Below the pieces are notes generated by a model that was not told the origin of the DNA, ran no database searches, and saw nothing but the letters and a program-made list of their open reading frames with translations. Below, piece after piece: positions 61,000 to 64,000 of a stretch of DNA of 64,000 nucleotides; the stretch's first letter is position 1; the number at the start of each line of letters is the position of its first letter. The stretch lies in assembly GCF_020382885.2 (NCBI RefSeq), contig NC_058504.1:18735019-18799018 (forward strand). The letters are read 5' to 3'. A program made the translations under genes and the position numbers. This DNA comes from Scatophagus argus. Taxonomy: Eukaryota; Chordata; Actinopteri; Scatophagidae.

Positions 61000-61993
61000 G
61001 GTGTGACCTCATGACACTGCAGTTAGTGTGACATTCCTCACTCTTCAAATCTCATCCAGAAATCTTCACGTCTAACACGCTTTTACCAGTCATGAATGCT
61101 GCTCTGGGTTTTGAGTATCCTGTGGACACACTTCCAAATGAAAGACTCCAAGTACGCTTTAAATGTGTAAAATAAAACCTTTTCTATTTCCAATCATTCA
61201 TGGATACATTTGTAGAGATACAAGTAACAGTACATCAAACAAAGTCAAGCCAACTCTTCCAAAGAGCTCTACGTTGCCCTTTAACAGCTAAATAAAAAAA
61301 ATGCCACCTTTAACAGTGGAAAAATCCAAGTGCATGCTGGCAAAACTTGTAATCGTGACTGTTTGAAATCCAGATATTCAAAATTACTCATGATGATAAT
61401 ACAGTAGCAAAATATTACATATCAAGAAAGAAAGGCTAACATCAAAAGAGTATTTTTAAGACATGATTACAGAAACAAAGTAATCAAACTGCACAACTTG
61501 ATAGAGAGACTAGTAACAAACAGACCCCTCTTAAAAGTGAGTCCTTTAGAAGCTAAGAAAGAGCAAGAATGTATTGATTTCAGCAATTGTGTGTGTCACA
61601 TAATCTGTGGGGGACATGGGCAGTGAGTGACAATCAAAACATCAGTCCATCAGCTCTTATTCATGGCAATAATATGTGTATTTGAATTTGAGCTGACTCT
61701 TGGTGGAAAAGACTGGCCATGGCTTTTCATGATCCCGCAGCAGTCCAGTGCTCTGCAGAGTAAAACCAGTCTGTGAAAAGCTCATCTAGCCAACTCAAAA
61801 CGGGGTCTCACGAAGAAGACGTCTGCTGCTTATTGGGACATCATGTCCAATTAATGGAAGCAATCATGTAGAGGACTCATAGGAGCTTGTAGAGCACGGC
61901 TTTGTGAGTAGGCTAAGATTTAGTATAAAAAATATCACTCCCTCATCTTTGAGTTCTTCTGTTTTCACCCCACTTCACATCCATCAGGCCAAC
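61000..61993 (-). other. Probable 3' UTR exon of phf6
   Basis: Starts after an acceptor (TTTACAG on the minus strand ending at 61994) matching the donor at the phf6 stop codon. The left end is not fixed; no single poly(A) signal stands out. No open frame of note. Confidence 0.45.
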
Positions 61994-62115
61994 CTGTAAA
62001 TCAATGAAATGTCAGGACATATTTAAGCTCCATTTATTGCAATGTCTCTGATGCTACATGTCTGACATAAAATGTTGACATTTTCCAAGTTATAACAAAA
62101 ATCCCAACATCGTAC

Positions 62116-64000
<1,885 letters not shown>

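Overview
The window looks like nuclear DNA of a ray-finned fish, most likely a percomorph teleost. It has compact spliced genes with GT-AG introns, tRNA-derived SINEs and other interspersed repeats I recognise as fish types, many dinucleotide microsatellites, and a head-to-head pair of hairy/Enhancer-of-split genes of the fish her5/her11 type. The order emc5(mmgt1) - ints6l - mospd1 - pabir2(fam122b) - hprt1 - phf6 matches the human Xq26 block. Species assignment is inference. All gene calls rest on exon-by-exon reading of splice sites and protein similarity from memory; no search was run.

Layout. 1-13.5 kb: no gene seen; AT-rich sequence with degraded fish repeats, a G homopolymer and a SINE with a clear target-site duplication. 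13.5-18.9 kb: her11-type gene on the minus strand and her5-type gene on the plus strand, sharing a 2.5 kb intergenic promoter region with T-box, RBPJ and E/N-box motifs. 18.9-21.9 kb: no gene, several candidate conserved regulatory stretches. 21.9-26.2 kb: pfdn6 (minus) and emc5/mmgt1 (plus), start codons only 361 bp apart. 26.9-39.4 kb: ints6l (minus, 18 coding exons). 39.4-41.2 kb: divergent promoter interval. 41.2-45.8 kb: mospd1 (plus). 45.8-51.3 kb: pabir2 (minus, 10 coding exons), convergent with mospd1. 52.9-59.2 kb: hprt1 (minus, 9 exons, all with the human coding lengths I remember). 59.2-60.8 kb: intergenic with a SINE. About 61-64 kb: the 3' half of phf6 (minus), running off the right edge.

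Functionally, the two her genes encode Groucho-recruiting bHLH repressors of the family used in segmentation and midbrain-hindbrain patterning. The rest are housekeeping or regulatory genes: protein folding (pfdn6), ER membrane insertion (emc5), Integrator RNA processing (ints6l), an ER MSP-domain tether (mospd1), a PP2A regulator (pabir2), purine salvage (hprt1) and a chromatin/nucleolar PHD protein (phf6). They are neighbours by conserved synteny, not one pathway. No prokaryotic-style system, CRISPR array or intact autonomous transposon was seen. The most interesting non-gene signals are a near-palindromic T-box site pair between the her genes, a duplicated intronic segment in pabir2, a promoter-like island inside ints6l, and a back-to-back poly(A) signal between mospd1 and pabir2.
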